64,000 nt of DNA from Nectonema munidae (GCA_030549495.1 JAUIRK010000141.1:294185-358184), one strand, 5' to 3'; shown: positions 1 to 13,786, counted from the first letter of the stretch. Numbers and translations: made by a program. The notes: generated by a model from the sequence alone, not told the origin.

Positions 1-2600
1 GTACCAAATTTTCCTAACACTATACACATTACAACATATACGCAATATTATTTCTTTATCTTACAGTGCTCAAAAACACTTAGCAAACGAAAAAGTGAAG
101 TGATACGTAGAATCCATACAATCAAGTTTAAAGTAAATAAAAATGGGAAAACAAAAATAGAACAAAAGTGAAGCTTATTAGAATTTAGAGTTTTTCAGTT
201 ATTTCGGTAACTCTCAAAGCCTCACTTGCCTCTTTTTACGATTCTATGCAAACTAAAAAGACAAGCTGCAACAATTCTTATTTGAAGATTGAAAAGTCTA
301 TAGCTTTTAATCCTCACACTACTGCATGTGACTCTGAATGTCGCGAATTGTGCTCTGTCTCTCTTGTAATTCCGTAATTCCTAGAAAAAGGTTTTGTTTC
401 TTCTAATAAAAGCTTGTTTGGGAAGAGTTTTAGAGATTTGGAAAAAGAGGGTCTAATTTCATAATTGTTGCAGAGATTGTTTTATGTTATTATTTTTTTT
501 ATTTAAACTAATATTTTTTGACCGTGGTACATAAAAACAGTGGGTCGAGAAATATGACATACATTATCAATCTAAATGGGAAATGTGCAAAAAATATTAT
601 CATCATGAAGAGAATATAAGTAAGTTTCTTATATTTATTATGATATTATTATATAATTATCCAGAGGTTTCTATAAATAAATAAGTTTTATGAGGTATCT
701 ATAACTTTTTTAGCGCTTTTTACCATTTTTAGTTCTATTTCTTCGTTTTGCAACTGTATCTCGTCTTTTTGATTAGCCAATCTTTTATTTTTTTGAAAAA
801 ACTAAATAAATTTTTTTTAAAAACATTTAGGTATATGATATATACTATAGTAGTGCTCGATGCCGATACCCACATAAAAATAATTTTGTATGGCAGGGGC
901 TGTGGGCGGAAGAATTTTGGTTTATGGGTTAAATTTGAGAACATTTAGATATTTTCTATTTCTCAGGAAACAGATTGAAGTATTAAAAAGGTTGACAGAT
1001 GAATCAGCATCCTTTACAAGCATGATTTACAATTGTTATAGTTTGTTATGCCCAATTTGAGCGAAATAAGAGCATATATATGCTAAGAAGACTCATATAG
1101 CACAGTTTTTGCTGTATTATTTGTTTTGCAATGAGGTTAATGACCTTCTTCAATAAAACAAGGAGCATGATATCGAGTGGGGTTTTAGATACGGTGTGTG
1201 AGAATATAAAAATTAAACTAATAAAGATGAATAAATATTTTTCCTACTTCATCAGTTTATTGGCATCTAATTTAAAGTAGTAGAATACACTGTTAATTTG
1301 ATTTTTCTTTATTTTAAGTTCAATGGTTTTCTATCAATTAAAAAGCTTTATTTATACAGTTTTTGCATCTATGTCCCATACATTTTCACATTTGACGCAA
1401 GATCTAATGTTAAAAAACGTTGCTATGACAACTGGGGCACAAAAGGATGATCTTTGGCTTAAAATAATCTTTTAGTGTTTTTAAGGAAGGTTCAAAACTT
1501 TTGTTAATTCTCTTAAAAATATACTTTTAAAGTGTAATCGTTTGGCAATTATTGAATATTTAAAATAATAGTCTGTGGGTATCAAAAGTGAGAGACATTT
1601 AAAACGTATAGGAACCTTAGATAAAATTAAGTAATACTATATACAAAAATAAAGAATTAAGCAATACTCGATAATAACAATTCAAAAATAAAAATTTTTC
1701 TTAAAACTTATAAAATCATTCTGAAAAGAAGGGTGGCGGAATAAGATTTTGAGAAAAAAAGAGTCTTTGCCGGTTTTTAGAACAAATTAGGAGTCAGGGT
1801 AAGAACTTAGAATATGACTGAATATATAGAAGCAGAAGTTTTGTAAGTGCTTCATGTGGGAGTCAAATGTTTAAGCCCTCGAGTCGGTAACCATACTAAG
1901 CCAATGGTCAATCGGTTCAATTGTTTTATAGTCAGTTTAAGCAATAATGTACTTTTGAAGCTATGCTGGTAGATGCTCATAAAAAATTAATTTGCGCGAC
2001 GTCCGGGTAATCTACATAATTTATTTTGGGGATGTGGGTCAAGTTTTGCGGGTGTGAGTACAAAAATTTGCTCATGCGGGACTAGAATATATACACACAA
2101 ATATATAATTAAATATATAAATGGGAAAACTTACCTTCATAAGCCATGGATAGCAACTTTTTTTATTTACTTTTTATATCTTCTCCTAGTCTTCTTTCTA
2201 AACTGAAAAATAATTGAAATATTATACCATGCGATTAAAGCAGTGTGTGGAATTCAAAAGCCCTAATTGGTGTAGATTTTGTCTTTGATTCTTCCAACTG
2301 TTAAACCAATGGTTCCCAGACTTTCTTAACTCATCAACCAAATTAAATTTTTCGTTGAGTCGATTCTAGCCGCTCCCAAATATTTTAATCAATAAATATC
2401 TATATGAAGGTTCATACTATTATGTGCGTACTGCGTATATAGTGAATAATTCATGCAGCCCAAGTTTTTATGCCCCGCCAAAAATTTAAAGTTTGTTTTT
2501 ACTTTGTTGTAAACACATAAAATTTTCTAATTAAACTTATTATGTTTTTAAATATAATTTTAATTCTTTTAATCTCTGCACATTGACATATATTTAGGAG
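1..2600. other. Intergenic A+T-rich DNA, no gene recognised
   Basis: Only short frames in A/T runs are open on either strand, none with coding-like composition or a recognisable motif. No RNA gene or transposon end was recognised. Confidence 0.5.
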
Positions 2601-2631
2601 TTTAATTATTTCAGTAGCTTAACTTTACTAT

Positions 2632-2827
2632 CCCCTCCCCACCCCCACTGCTCTGTGATAAGAGATCATTTCTAGAGATGAGTGTGGCCAAGCTAGGAAT
2701 TTGAACAAAATGGCTCAAATAAATTTCCATGACAGACAAACATTTTTTTACCACATAACAGTATAAAATATTTTTTTCTAAAGTAGGGGGAGCAGAAATT
2801 ATTTTAAGCAATGGGTGGGGGTAGGGG
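2632..2827. repeat. Imperfect inverted repeat with C/G-rich arms
   Basis: A C-rich arm at about 2632-2652 (CCCCTCCCC then ACCCCCACTGCT) is matched in inverted orientation by a G-rich arm at about 2807-2827 (AGCAATGGGTGGGGGTAGGGG). The 150 bases between are A+T-rich. It could be a small decayed transposon or chance pairing of simple C/G tracts. No target-site duplication was identified. Confidence 0.3.
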
Positions 2828-3042
2828 TGTGAGATGAGACAGGCCTTTGGAGAACCCTTCTGCCTAAACCTCCTTTTGAGAACACCTATGTTCTTTATTT
2901 TAAGCTGATCGATCAGTGAAAAGTATTCTTATTTTTTATCCGACTTCAATATTGTTTTCCAGACACTCTAAATATTTAACTGCAATGCTCGTATGGCACG
3001 CTAAGAAATGTTCATATATAATTGGTCGTATATACACAACTT

Positions 3043-3304
3043 CAGTAGTGGGATTCAATTTTTTGTCAGCCGGTTCTGTTACAAAAAAGTCAAATTTCTC
3101 AGCAAATAAACTGATCAATTTTGATTATTTCCCAATAAATTTTAAAATAATGGTGAAACAAGCATATGTTGATGTTGTGGGTACTTGTTTTACTCTACGG
3201 TCTGTACTATATAGATAAATAAATGTTTTACTGTTGGCCGAACTCACAAAATTCCGTGAGACGGTTCTAACGAATCCGTGCGAACTGGCTGAATCCCACT
3301 ACTG
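3043..3304. mobile_element. hAT-type MITE (CAGTAGTGGGATTCA ends)
   Basis: The element starts CAGTAGTGGGATTCA at 3043 and ends with its exact complement, TGAATCCCACTACTG, at 3304. The arms continue imperfectly inwards with CAGCCGGTTC on the left and the inverted form of CAGCCAGTTCG on the right. Ends starting CAG with a CAGTnGTGGGATTCA core are typical of non-autonomous hAT elements. The flanks (cacaactt and ctaactta) resemble each other only loosely, so the 8-bp target duplication is uncertain. It has no coding capacity. Confidence 0.65.
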
Positions 3305-3365
3305 CTAACTTAGAATAACTTTTAATGATCCAAAAAAATATTTTAGAATATATTTAATATAACAT

Positions 3366-3650
3366 AACATTTTTATTAAGCAAAGTACAAGGCGCCCGTA
3401 GAATTTTCATCGTAACATGACTAGGAAAGAAAAAGACATCTTTTATGAGAACAAACGCGTATATGTATATTGAAGTTTATTAGAATTTACTACTTGAGCA
3501 AGCAGAGTATTCCATTCATTAAAAGCTCTTTCGGTGAAGTAAGCTTGACGATAATTTTTTTGAAAAGCTTCAGACTTAAATATAACAATGGGATCTGGAA
3601 ATTCTTTGTGGAAACGCAGGCAAAATATTATTATCTATAATCATATTTTT
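3366..3650 (-). mobile_element. LINE 3' end remnant (ORF2 C-terminus plus 3' UTR)
   Basis: Read on the minus strand, 3640 to 3435 encodes a stretch including FPDPIVIFKSEAF and then YFTERAFNEWNTL. This resembles the conserved C-terminal tail of non-LTR retrotransposon ORF2 proteins (the FFxxRxxxxWNxLP type motif). It ends at a stop codon, followed by a short 3' UTR with AATAAAAATG near 3370. The upstream reverse transcriptase is missing, as expected of a 5'-truncated insertion. The family assignment is by motif only. Confidence 0.5.
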
Positions 3651-3774
3651 CTTGCATATTATTACAATAAGATCCACAATTAAAACCCAAAATTTTTAAG
3701 TATAATCCATCATGATAATATATATCTATTCAAAATGCAAAAATTTTTATAAAAATATTCCAAAAAGTTTAACT

Positions 3775-4186
3775 TTTGATATTAATCATTTTTTTTCTCC
3801 ATCCCAACTCAGACTTAGCCACTAAAATGTCTGTAAATTTCTTCATAATTTTCGTTAATAATTTTCGAATCTTGCTAAACTCTTTCATTTTGAGGAACAT
3901 CACATACTCTACCCAAATCAACTCCTCGACAAAACATTTTACTCCACCTCATCCTCCCTGTTCAATGCACGGCCTAGATCACTCAGAAACACCACAAACA
4001 TCCTCGAATTCAAACCCAACCTCTTCACTCACTACCTGTACCATATCAACTCTCCCTACTCAACTGAATCACTCCTCCCTTTTTCAACGAAACTTTATAT
4101 ATGTTATAACATTATTTTTGATGTAAAGTGCCATACACTACAAAAGCTTCGGTTTTTGATTAATAAAAATAAATTGATTGATTGAT
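3775..4186 (+). mobile_element. LINE 3' end remnant with (TTGA)n tail
   Basis: From about 3870 one plus-strand frame reads through ...LFNARPRSLRNTTNILEF..., which resembles the ORF2 C-terminal motif (a ...FNRxPRLWNxLP... type sequence). It runs into AATAAATTGATTGATTGATT at 4166-4185. A microsatellite-like 3' tail after AATAAA is typical of several LINE clades. The 5' part is absent. The opposite orientation to the neighbouring remnant (3366-3650) points to independent insertions. Confidence 0.5.
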
Positions 4187-4963
4187 TTGTGTTTCATTTT
4201 AATAAATAAAAATAATCATGATTTTTTGAAACTAAGAAGTTAATTTTTAATATTATTAGTTAATTATCTGCAATCACTAAGTTATAATTAGTTATAAACG
4301 ATTAGTTAGCTTAGTAATTAGTTAAATAGTTATTATTAGTTACGAGGTTATTCAAAAGATGTTTAACTAAAATAATTTTACAGAAACCTCATTTGATCAA
4401 TATATTTGCTAAAATAAAATGATTTAAATATATCTTATTGACTTAATATAGAATAGTTTCTTCATAAATTTTAGAAATAAAACACACGTATATGTAATAA
4501 TTATATTTACATTTCTAAATCAAACGAATTCTTCCAACCCTAGAACCAATAAGTGTAGTTATTAACAAGGAAAACTTGAAAACAAGATATTTGATTTATT
4601 TGACTTGACTAAGAATCTTAACTATAATAATAAAAATTTTTGCCTTATAACACAATGTAGGTAGAGAATTTGTTCTGTGGCAACCAAATAAAAATTAAAA
4701 AAAAATTTATTATGAAAAATAGTTTATTTATATAAATAATATGTTTTTTGTTGGAATAGCATAAGTTAATCAATAAATTATTTGGAAAAAATATCAGCGT
4801 TAAATTTATATGTCTTGAAGGAAATATTTTCGCGGGCCTTCCAAACAAATAGCGTGGGGCAAAGTATGCTACGGGACAAAATTTGGCATATACTCATCTA
4901 AAGGTTCTAACTATAGTAAATTATTATCCATTGATAATTCAACTAAATACAGTCACACAGTTT

Positions 4964-5039
4964 TATTATTAGAGAAAAATTTAATTTTATAAGATATGTG
5001 AGGTAAAGTCACGAAACAAATAGTGAATATATCAGATAA
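4964..5039 (+). repeat. Dispersed repeat, copy 1
   Basis: About 75 bases starting ATTATTAGAGAAAA, containing GTAAAGTCACGAAACAAA and ending TGAATATATCAGATAA, recur in the same orientation at 6605-6681 with few differences. The family is unknown and no coding sequence is seen. Confidence 0.7.
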
Positions 5040-6604
5040 GTAAGATCATCCCTATTAAAAGATAATTTGCTTATAGCGACCAGTTTAAATTATTTCCCAA
5101 TTAATCCTGATTAATGAACCTTCAAAGATCTCATCTGTTCATAAAGACCACTTTTGAATGTGCTTTTGACTGCTACATGAATTAAAGCATAAAAAATCTT
5201 TTCTCAATGTATCTAAAATTAATAAAATCAAAAAGATGTGAAATTTTCCTTAAAACTCAACCTAAATAAAAGATGTTAGTCATATCTTCCAAAATTTTCT
5301 TTAAAAAAATGAAATTTTTAGCCCGAGATTTTTTAAAAAAAATTTCATATAATTTTGAAGGAAGAACTGATAAAATCTCTTCTTTATAAGCGAAAAGTAA
5401 ACTGAAGATATTTAAGGCGGTTTCACTTTTTAGTCGTTGCAAAGAATTCTGCATAATAAAAAATTTTAGATATAAGCGAACCACAAATGTTGGCTCGTCA
5501 CTATACTGATATAATGTAAAGGATAATGCAGTATTTTTTTACCTAAAGCATTTTCGTTACAAGTCGTGATTAAATAATGATGAGAACGCACTCTACATGT
5601 GTGCCCCCTTATTATAGCAGAGGAGCTGAGTGATTCATTTAAACGTATATAAGATGAATTTTATATTAGGCGTGATTTAATTATATACGCGAGATAGGCG
5701 AAGGAGATAACGAAAAATCTTGCATCATAATACTATAGCAATAATATTAATCCACCACGACATGCACACATTTTTAAAAAGGAATGTTCGACACTAAATG
5801 CAAAGTAAAAACAATACTCTGCATTTATTATAATTAGTATGCATTTTTTCGAGTACGTACAATTTTCGATTTCATTAAACTTGACCGAGTTCCACTGCTT
5901 CATTTTCTATGTCAAAGAAAAGATAAAATAAAAAGGCGGTAATGTGCGTTGAGAAGTGATAGCGAAACTACTAAGTTCCTATATGATAATTGAGGATTTA
6001 TGATACACCTGACAACCAGCAGACATTATTTTTTCACTTGAAAATTTGGTTATCTATGAATTTTCTATTTACGCACCATGTGTGAAGTATTGGGATGTCT
6101 TTTCTTCCAAGCTATCTACTATTTTCCTGATTTCTTCCTTAGGTTGGCTTGAAATATTCGTTTACGGAAATATTATAATTATAATTTTTACTAATCGGAA
6201 TGAGAAAAAAATTTGGCACTCCATAATTTTAAAGTTTTATTTTTCATTTTTATGATTTAACAATTAAAGACAAGTTCTTCTTCGAAAATACAAATGAGCA
6301 TATATGGTTGATTTATAGGACTAGTAAATTTACTATTTTACGATTGATAAATCTAGTGTAAGTGTATTTTGTCAAAAAATTGGTAAATTAAATCTGTTAA
6401 ATTAATTGCCTTATATGTTTTAAATAAAAGACGTTTTGTATTTGTTTTTCGCAATTAATTCTAATTTGCAATATAATAAATTATTATAATTAAAATCATT
6501 TTAATTTTTATGACGTCATGCTCCATCAAATATTCCGTGAATACAATAAATTAACTACTTCATTTTATGGTACTTTTATATATTTTTATTGTTTTATGAA
6601 TTAA

Positions 6605-6681
6605 TATTATTAGAGAAAATTTTAAATTTATAATATATGCGACGTAAAGTCACGAAACAAACTAGTGAATATATCAGATAT
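6605..6681 (+). repeat. Dispersed repeat, copy 2
   Basis: This is the second copy of the segment at 4964-5039, in direct orientation 1.6 kb away. Shared blocks include ATTATTAGAGAAAA, GTAAAGTCACGAAACAAA and GTGAATATATCAGATA. The two copies could be the ends of a larger element or two solo insertions. Nothing between them shows which. Confidence 0.7.
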
Positions 6682-8479
6682 AATTTTTTGGGTGAATAAA
6701 CCTTTGTTTCATTCCTACCGAAGATGTGTTTGGTTTTTAGCTCAAACAAATATGATCTAGCTTTGTTCAACCCTAAATCTCTGCTCCCTCTTATAAGAAG
6801 CCTAGTTAACCTGAAAATGGAAGACCCGTTTAGAAGGTTGGAGAAAATTTGTTAAAATGTTTTTTTATTCTGGAAAATGCTTTACTGAAATGCCTTGAAG
6901 TTTTTACGCATTGTTTATTTAATGTATGTTTCCAGCACATATTCTAAAATTAACTGCTAAAAAGTTGCAATTTTTATATTTAAATTACATATTTTCAACT
7001 TATTTTTGTTGGTTTTGTAAAACTGTTTTGCATTAAAATAAAGTTTATATTCTCTCTCTCTCGCTCTATCTTTAAAACAATTTTTTATTTTATTTTTTGG
7101 AAAATTTAACTTTTTAAATTATTTTTCCACTTTATATTTGACTAAATTTAACTTGTTTTTTATGTTTACATTTTTTATGCTACATATAAATTCTGTGTAT
7201 AAATAAGACATTTATTTAAAAAAATGCGAAAAAATAGTGATTGACATTAATGCCCTTATTAGAGAAGCCTCTTTATTGAAGAAATGAGTGCTTAAAAATG
7301 GATATTTCAAATCAAAATATAAATTATAACAAATTTTTAATATTTACAGAATAAGATGGGTGTCTACAGGAAGAAATTTCACTGTACTTGTATAATGATT
7401 TATGTAAAAAATGTCAATGTGTAATTAAAAAAACAGGAAGGGATAAAATTTAATTCTACCGATCATAAAATGGGAATAATAAAGTCTAAAAGTTATTTGT
7501 CAATCAATTTAGCCACCATGAATTCGTCTGCAGGTGAATTTACCGTTTATGAATTTGAATTTACCACGGTACCATTTGTGCAATCACGAGAGTGTACATG
7601 GTATATTAGCAAATAATCATTTAGGAAACACGCGAAATATTTAAAACGAGTTAATTGGTTGTTAAGCGTTATAATGCAAAGAAAGGATTGGACAATATTT
7701 TTTCTCCGGGAAGCATTGAAGTCTAGTTAGGGCTTAGCATGATGCAATTAAAAGTTGGTGCGATAAAAATTTAAAAATATATTACCAAATTGAAAATACC
7801 TTTGTTTCACTGAGTGTACCCTTTGAGGACATTAAAATTTTTAATAATTATCCGTGCTTATTTTTCATGGTTTTTAACACCCCCTTTCTAAAAAAATTTT
7901 AAAGAAAGACTTGACGTTGTTCTAAAATTTGGAAAAATTTTCACATTTTTCAGCTGAAGTTTTGAAAAATTTACGCAAAATACTTTTCAAATTTTACATA
8001 GATCGGGAGCCACATACAAAAAGTTTACAAGGCGGATGTGGAGCGCAGGATGCAGTTTGCCCACCTATATTTAATCTCATTACTATATATCGCACACAGG
8101 AAAAAAATTGAGTCTATAACAACACCAATTATTTATTTAAATGAACTCTATTAGGACAGTTAAAATTTGGTAGCTAAGATATAAAGTGTTTTGACATAAT
8201 TTCAATGATAAATTTTTGAGGAAGTTCCATAATAAATATTCAAGCTAAAATGAACTTTGTTCTTCATGTCATTCTTCATTTTACTTATTCCATGGTTTGT
8301 TTTATTCATAAAAACAGTAATATGTTAGAGAGGGATAAAAATTTTAGTAATATAGGAGAGTAAATTTTTATTTTATAGATTCATTCATTCCAAAAAGCAA
8401 ATAGATCAAAATATTTGAGGTAAAAACATGTAAAATTTCAAATAAAAGTTTATAATTAAGAAATAAGTAATTAAAAAGT

Positions 8480-8842
8480 CCTTAAACTAACTATAAAATC
8501 TTCTAATCCTAATGTGAATATTATGAATTATCTAACATTGTATTATTTTTTTCTTTGTGTAATATCATTTAAGCGGCTCATGGGCCTTTTGGATTGCACA
8601 ATTTTCTTTTTTTTTTATATATTTTTTTATTATTGTTGTGTGTCTTTTTGATATGCTAATTTTAATGTGTCACATTTTAATTTTTCTATATTTCGAGTTA
8701 TTCTTCTATTTTTTTTTAAAATTCAAACAGCTTTGATGTAGTTTGATTCCACTCACTTAAATTATAATCATTAATACATTATGTAATCATTGTGTCACTC
8801 ATCTTTTATTTCAAATAAACTTCTTCTTCTTCTTCTTCACAA
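8480..8842 (+). mobile_element. Probable LINE 3' UTR with (TTC)n tail
   Basis: The block contains GCGGCTCATGGGCCTTTTGG near 8573, a long T-rich stretch, and ends in TTTCAAATAAACTTCTTCTTC at 8810-8838. An AATAAA-like signal directly followed by a (TTC)n tail is also found at the 3' ends of the two larger LINEs in this window (47678 and 29686, both minus). I infer a 5'-truncated insertion. No ORF2 sequence remains. Confidence 0.4.
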
Positions 8843-9569
8843 GTTCTTTATTCAAATATTACCAAAACACCTCTCTAATTTTTACTAATCCTATAATTAA
8901 TGCACCTTACCAACTAATTAACTTTAATAACGTATCTTTACAACTTACTAACTTAGTTAATGTAACTGGAACTTTTCTTGGTATATCGGTTCTTTCAGTC
9001 GAAATCGAATAACTTTTTGAAAATATTGCCAAAAACTTTATTCTCACGGCAGATATTTAAACTCCACGCTCAAAAATTTAAGAATCTGTTAGATGGCTTA
9101 TAATTTTATTCGTATGTGGGCTAAAAAAATTCATAGTGCGATAATCAACTTATAAAATCTCAGTGACATTGTTAAGTAAGTAATTTTATTTCTTTAAGTT
9201 TATAATAAAAATTTTAACTTTCACATATGACATGAGATTATGCATTTATGGGACATGCAGCTGATAAACATTTGGGCGACGGGAATTTGTCTGAACAAAA
9301 ATTTACAGAAATTTTATCACTAATATTTCGCGAAATTTAAAATTACAAAATTCAATTTAAAAACTGAACAAAATTGAAGTTCGTTATGCAGGGTTCTGTG
9401 TCCATTTTTGAATAAATTAGATTCCAAATGTTTATCAAAACCACAAAAGGAAATCTAACTAATAAAAATAACACTATTACATAATATAATATTGAATGAG
9501 AGCAGGAAAAAGAGTTCCGTTTGTTACAGTGAACAAATAGTAATATTAATAATCCGATTTTCCGTTAGG

Positions 9570-9768
9570 CAAACGGGACTTACTTACAAACAATGAAAGC
9601 TATACCGTCTTCACGTTTACACTTGTAGCAAGCCTGCCTATATGTGTTCGTGGATAAGCCCTTGACGGGTGTGCAGATTGCTTTAGAATACAATTTACAA
9701 TAAAAACTATATAAGCTATAATTATGGATTTTCCCAATAAATATTCTTCTTCTCCTTCTTATTAGAAC
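9570..9768 (+). mobile_element. Possible LINE 3' end with TTC-rich tail
   Basis: A slightly GC-richer block ends in CCCAATAAATATTCTTCTTC and then CTCC at 9736-9760. This repeats the AATAAA plus TTC-rich tail arrangement of the other LINE 3' ends here. There is no coding remnant, so the assignment rests on the tail alone. Confidence 0.3.
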
Positions 9769-9769
9769 A

Positions 9770-10675
9770 TTCACACAATTTATTGAAGCCACTTTTTCAA
9801 GCTTTCAAAATGCAAGCCCGCGAAAAATTATGCAAATAAAATTCAAGTAGGCTAGAATTAGATTAGGCTTGAAAATTCTTCAGGTGTCGCTAAGTTGTGT
9901 AAATCAACCGATAAAATTATAGAAAAGAGTTTGATCAAATATTTTTAATACATCTTTAAATAAAAATCGGTAAACTACTTTAGCGTCGTGTTATCAATAA
10001 ACTTTTTTTAAGTTATAAGAAAGTTGAAAAAATCGGAAAGTAAAGTTTTTTAGGAAAATAAATTTTTAGTATGCAAAGATTTTTATAAATTTTGTAATTT
10101 TTCAATGTCTTGCTAAAAATATTTTGGATGTCATTATTATTATTATACGCCCAAATATTATGCATGGAAAGGCATTGCTTTCTTTTGAACAAATTTTAAC
10201 AATTAAAAAGACTGCTAAAATCTGCTTAACTGGAACATATGTAGAGATTATTAAATTAAAAAGTGAATAATGAGTCGGCTGCCTTTTTTTGCTGATCTGT
10301 GTTAAAAAAATTTAATTAAATGAAAAAATGCTTTTGAAATATGAAAATAGAATAAATTCTTGAACTAAGACAAATAATGGAGAAAAACTTTAAGAGAAAG
10401 TGTTAAAGAAGATTGAAATTACACGCTGTTTATTTGAAAATAAATGAAATTAAGAAGACTTATTATAGTGATACCTAATTTATGACAGATGGCAATACAG
10501 CAATCATGATACAATGACTGATTTAGCAAACGGGATACCATCTTTCGATTGTAAAACAATGTAAACACATTACTCGATGTAACTCTTTCATAATCACCAA
10601 CATTTTTCTCACTTGTATTACACTGTCAATATCTACATAAGGAATGAAGAATATAAAACTTTTTGCATAATATTT
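9770..10675. other. Gene-free A+T-rich DNA
   Basis: No coding region, RNA gene or transposon end was recognised on either strand. Confidence 0.45.
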
Positions 10676-10679
10676 TTAA

Positions 10680-10751
10680 CACGTTCACGAGGAGAATAAT
10701 CAGACGAAACTTTTGTAAAGTCGACATATGTTGACTGTGGTCGATAACTGG
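10680..10751. mobile_element. TTAA-flanked piggyBac-type MITE, short internally deleted copy
   Basis: The element is flanked by TTAA at 10676-10679 and 10752-10755. It contains GAATAATCAGACGA and GTCGACATATGTTGACTGTGG, and ends GTCGATAACTGG. The same blocks occur in the copy at 20520-20642, so this is a 72-bp deletion derivative in the same orientation. piggyBac-superfamily elements duplicate TTAA on insertion, which supports the assignment. Confidence 0.6.
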
Positions 10752-10759
10752 TTAATGTT

Positions 10760-13470
10760 CTTGTCTTTGAGTAGAGGAAGTTTGTTAACTTTAAGGGTGA
10801 ATGAGTACAAGTTTGAAAGAATTCTTTTCACTAATTCGTTTTTGAAAATGAATCTTCTGCTTTTCTTTATGAATAAATTTTTATGGAACTTGAATCAAAC
10901 TATTTTTATTTCATCGATGAACATTGTAAATCTAGAATCCAACACTTACAAGTTTCACACATAAAATTGTTCATCACGGAACAAATCATAAGAATCTTAA
11001 AAATAATATTCACACTCAACATATCGAAACTTATTGTGGAATGAACACAAAGAAAACTTCAAATTTGTGCGGGAAGCATAGCAGAATTTTAGTATTCATA
11101 TTCTCTGGATCTCATGTGAGGTACTCGTCTCAAACGCCTTATATATATATTATATATATACCTTGTGTGAACACATTAATTCATCATTGTGGTTTTATTT
11201 GAAAGTATGATGTTATGATGTATTTTTTGAAAGATGAACTTTCTTTGTTTTATTTTCTTGCTTAAATTTATGCTCGTTTAAATGCTAAGATATAATGAAT
11301 TAGTTGTGATTGAAAAACATCATACCCAAAATAGTTTTTGAGATTAAGCACATAGTGATTTTGCAGCTCAAAAGAGAGCATCGCCATTAAATGTGGGAAG
11401 ATTTTTGACTTGAATGAAATTTATTTCGTTAGTTAATTAATTAAATTAGTTATATAGTTAGTGCGATAATTAATTTTTAAATTCTTATTGATTATTCTGT
11501 TTTGAGTGAAAACTCACGCAAACAATCAAAAAAATCATCTTCTGCTTATTGAATTTTCTAATGTAGAAATAGAGTTCGCATTATATGCAATATATATCCA
11601 ATGTTATCCCTCTATCTTGCCGGTCTGATAAATGATCACTCTATCTTTATGATTCTAAAAGCTGTTTCAAACCGTAAAAGTAAAATTCTCGAATAATTCA
11701 GCAGTATAAATGTAAGGAAAAGCAAGCGAGTTTCAAAATCTAATAAATATAGTAATCTGAACTTAGTATCCTGAGGTAAAGAAAATTTGGAAAAATGGCA
11801 GACGCTATTTTTTGCAAGCAAAAGAAAAGTATGAGGATGGTGGCCAAAGAAGACGCATGAGTGATGATGAAATGAGGGAGCAAGAAATATAACTTTATAG
11901 TTTCGCTTTACGATGACCCCAATAATGTTACATAATAATGATTATCATGAAGTCTACCATGATAAAAGTAAGAGTATGAGAAAATCTCCATACCTATATT
12001 TTATGCATGGTAGGTGGCATTCTTTTGTGCATGAATAGTTGCCTCCTTAAAATTCACTACTTTTTATATGGGCCCAGTTCAAGAAGGAATTTTTATGTCC
12101 CCATCTCCTTTGATTGCTGCTTTGCGCGTTGCAGTGTACGATAAGGTAAAATGTAAATAAATTTAAATAATGATGCTAACAGAAATAATTCAGGTAAACA
12201 ATAAAATGAGGGAGATAAAGAATCACTTCTTATGCTGGAGGTAGATAACTCCCTCTAGGCCTCCTACGAACTACTCTTTGTACACCTCTTTCATCACTTT
12301 GTGGGAAAATGCGTGTCAAGAGAAGAAAATGTCTATTCCATTATTGCCAACATGCATTTAGGGAGGGGGCAGGCGTCTTCTAATCCTTCCCTTACTTTTG
12401 AAAAGTAAAATTATGCCCTCACGATAAATTCCATGCATCAAAGCACTTTCACACCAATTCAATGTGGTTATGTATTATGCTAGCGTTTTCCACACTTAAC
12501 AATTCCATTATCAGCGCTACGCTTGTTGACTCCCCCATCCCACGCTTGAAATAGATGACTTCTTAATTTATGTGAAATACTAGTAGATAAGAAATGTATG
12601 ATTACAAATTCTACATATACAAAATATCTCTCAATCACATAATAATTAAGAGAGTGTGTTTGGGGTATCTAGAACAAGTGCTTCTCTGGAGAATTTTAAT
12701 GTGGCCTTCGCTAAAATTTCTGATAACACTTCAAAAATGCCGAAAATGTTATGCAAAATAAGAAGACAAAATTTAGCAATCATTAAACATTGTTAAAGTG
12801 TAAATATTAGTTTTTGCATTTGTATATATTAATATACATTTGGTACATTCCTAATATCTAAAGAAAGCATAGTGCAGAAAATTTATTGGTTTTTGGCATG
12901 TCAATCATTCGAATAGCATAGGTTTTATCTGTCCATACATTGTATAAATGTATTTTTGCCAATTGGTAATTTTTTGATTAACTATCCATAAAATTGGAGT
13001 CTACTATAGTAATAGAAATTAATTTCTTATGCCCGGAAGTATATGCAACATATCTTAATGAAAAGCACTATATTAATCACCTTTATGAGTATTTATTATC
13101 GTTTTACGCGGGGTTAGTTCAAGTAATAAAACTTGAAGAAAGAAGTAAATGGAATTAGGGCAACTTTGAAAAAAATGAATCTTTTTTGTTCTACCTTTCT
13201 TAGATGTTTTCGAGAAAAAAGTAAATAATGTATGTGTAAATAAAGACCAAAATTATTGGAAAGAATAGCTTTCATAAATTTTAAAGGATTTGAATTACAG
13301 GAATGCAAAAATACATCCAAATTCATAGATCAAAATTTAAAAAGTGTAAATAAAACAGTTTTCATTTTGCATAGCTGTTAAGATGTAAAAATGGAACCTG
13401 ATATCAAAATTTCAAAAAATTTGAACAACTTTTGAAAAAGATATAAAATATCAAATATTACGAAAAAAAG
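10760..13470. other. Gene-free DNA
   Basis: No gene is recognised. An alternating TA tract lies near 11141-11160. The stretch 11830-12560 is less A+T-biased than its surroundings but shows no long frame, splice-linked exon or RNA structure that I can support. Frames at 11636-11821 and 13114-13326 (both minus) have no recognisable content. Confidence 0.4.
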
Positions 13471-13479
13471 TGATATATG

Positions 13480-13632
13480 ATGTATAATGGTAATGGTACC
13501 GTAGGGTGTTTTCCTCGAAAAGGCACAACTGCGCTGCTTGTATCGAATTGTGAGGAAAGCAAGCTTGATGTAGGATCGAACCCAAGACCTTGAGTTATCA
13601 AACCGGAATCTAACCAACCATACTCACATAAT
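13480..13632 (-). repeat. tRNA-derived SINE-like element
   Basis: On the minus strand the head contains an A-box-like TGGTTGGTTAG (13620-13610) and, 28 bases on, a B box GGTTCGATCCTA (13582-13571). This is the internal RNA polymerase III promoter layout of a tRNA gene. The tRNA fold is not intact. About 90 bases of non-tRNA sequence follow, ending near CCATTACCATTATACATC, as in the body of a SINE. Two other tRNA-like heads (41612-41690 and 46427-46497) are also on the minus strand but do not look like copies of this one. Confidence 0.55.
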
Positions 13633-13786
13633 AACGGGCGATGAAGGCTTTTATTGTGGAAAACTAATAATTCACTCAAAGTTATGGACAAAAAATTTTA
13701 ATTATTTAGCATTTGTGTGTTTAAAGGAGATGATATTAACTTTAAGGAGGCATGCACAAGTTAGACACTAAAGTTATATGTTAATA

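Larger units (their letters stand above)
4190..8480. other. Gene-poor A+T-rich DNA
   Basis: No coding region is recognised. The open frames here (for example 5257-5484 minus and 7929-8111 plus) have no recognisable domain and are rich in Phe, Lys, Asn and Ile, as expected of A/T runs. A duplicated segment (4964-5039 and 6605-6681) is listed separately. A CT-rich microsatellite-like tract lies near 7053. Confidence 0.45.
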